A stretch of DNA of 6,578 nucleotides from CAYLYM01 sp964387645 (lineage in GTDB: Bacteria; Calditrichota; Calditrichia; RBG-13-44-9): positions 1 through 6,578 of the forward strand of contig CAYLYM010000157.1 in the NCBI GenBank assembly GCA_964387645.1. The letters run 5' to 3'. Below are positions 6,469 through 6,578 of this stretch, piece by piece. Below the pieces are notes generated by a model. The model had not been told where the DNA came from. It searched no databases and saw nothing but the letters and a program-made list of their open reading frames with translations. How positions within the stretch are numbered: the first letter of the stretch is position 1; every line of letters starts with the position of its first letter. Both the position numbers and the translations under genes were made by a program.

Positions 6469-6497
6469 TTGACAAATTGTTTCTTTTTCTTTATCAT
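6469..6497 (+). promoter_or_regulatory. Near-consensus sigma70 promoter
   Basis: A perfect TTGACA (6469-6474) is followed, after 17 T-rich bases, by TATCAT (6492-6497, five of six consensus positions), with AT-rich DNA upstream that could act as an UP element. The predicted start is near 6503-6505. The transcript would run past the end of the window into an unseen gene. Confidence 0.7.
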
Positions 6498-6508
6498 GTG
6501 ACTGTCAC
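6498..6508. promoter_or_regulatory. Palindrome GTGAC-T-GTCAC at the predicted transcription start
   Basis: This perfect inverted repeat of 5-bp arms around one T begins right after the -10 box and is centred on the expected +1. A dimeric repressor bound here would block the promoter. The symmetry is seen directly; the operator role is inferred from position. Confidence 0.45.
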
Positions 6509-6578
6509 TTATAGAATTATAAACATAACAATGTAGAAAGATTGCTAAGTTTATTTAACTGGCAAAATTTAACCTGTG

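Larger units (their letters stand above)
5985..6578. other. 594-base terminal region without an intact gene
   Basis: The first 220 bases are less AT-rich and contain a reverse-strand stretch resembling broken coding sequence (separate entry). A 12-bp palindrome TCTTTTAAAAGA lies at 6277-6288. From about 6340 the DNA is extremely AT-rich and ends in a strong promoter (6469-6497) for a gene beyond the window. A 29-codon + frame at 6412-6501 overlaps this promoter and is not taken as a gene. No tRNA or CRISPR is seen. Confidence 0.6.

Noticed and set aside
6412..6501. 29-codon + frame in the terminal AT-rich region
   Set aside because: Low-complexity Asn/Lys/Phe product with no ribosome site, overlapping a strong promoter.

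Overview
The window is an AT-rich bacterial chromosome segment with five genes on the + strand and long, gene-poor spacers. The protein families (ClpP/ClpX of proteobacterial type, a glutaryl-CoA dehydrogenase-like protein, a REC/HD-GYP regulator, an SPL-like radical SAM protein), together with the base composition and decaying spacers, suggest a gammaproteobacterium, possibly in or near the Legionellales. That placement is an inference from family resemblance, not from a database search.

Layout: 1-321 is the 3' part of clpP. A spacer with a strong imperfect inverted repeat (371-407) follows, then a complete clpX (435-1685). The spacer 1686-2194 holds no intact gene but has possible reverse-strand coding remnants and a plausible promoter. 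From 2195 a two-gene unit runs: a damaged glutaryl-CoA dehydrogenase-like reading frame (2195-3295), then 3 bases later a response regulator with an HD-GYP cyclic-di-GMP phosphodiesterase domain (3299-4345). The spacer 4346-4826 carries a good sigma70-type promoter and a leader rich in inverted repeats. It leads into a spore-photoproduct-lyase-like radical SAM gene (4827-5984) whose apparent start codon is ACG. The last 594 bases hold no intact gene. They contain a reverse-strand stretch that looks like broken coding sequence and end in a near-consensus promoter, with a perfect palindrome at the predicted start site, for a gene beyond the window.

How the genes work together: ClpP and ClpX form the ATP-dependent ClpXP protease. 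Here ClpX keeps every key motif, while ClpP has Asn at the position of the catalytic Asp, so this may be an accessory or specialised ClpXP. The lon gene that commonly follows clpX in gammaproteobacteria is absent. The dehydrogenase-like protein lacks about 19 residues at the start of its C-terminal helical domain and has lost the flavin-stacking Trp. It probably no longer works as an acyl-CoA dehydrogenase, yet its frame stays open and its end supplies the ribosome binding site of the HD-GYP regulator. The main points for a second look are the Asn-type ClpP, the damaged dehydrogenase frame and the ACG-started SPL-like gene with its structured leader.
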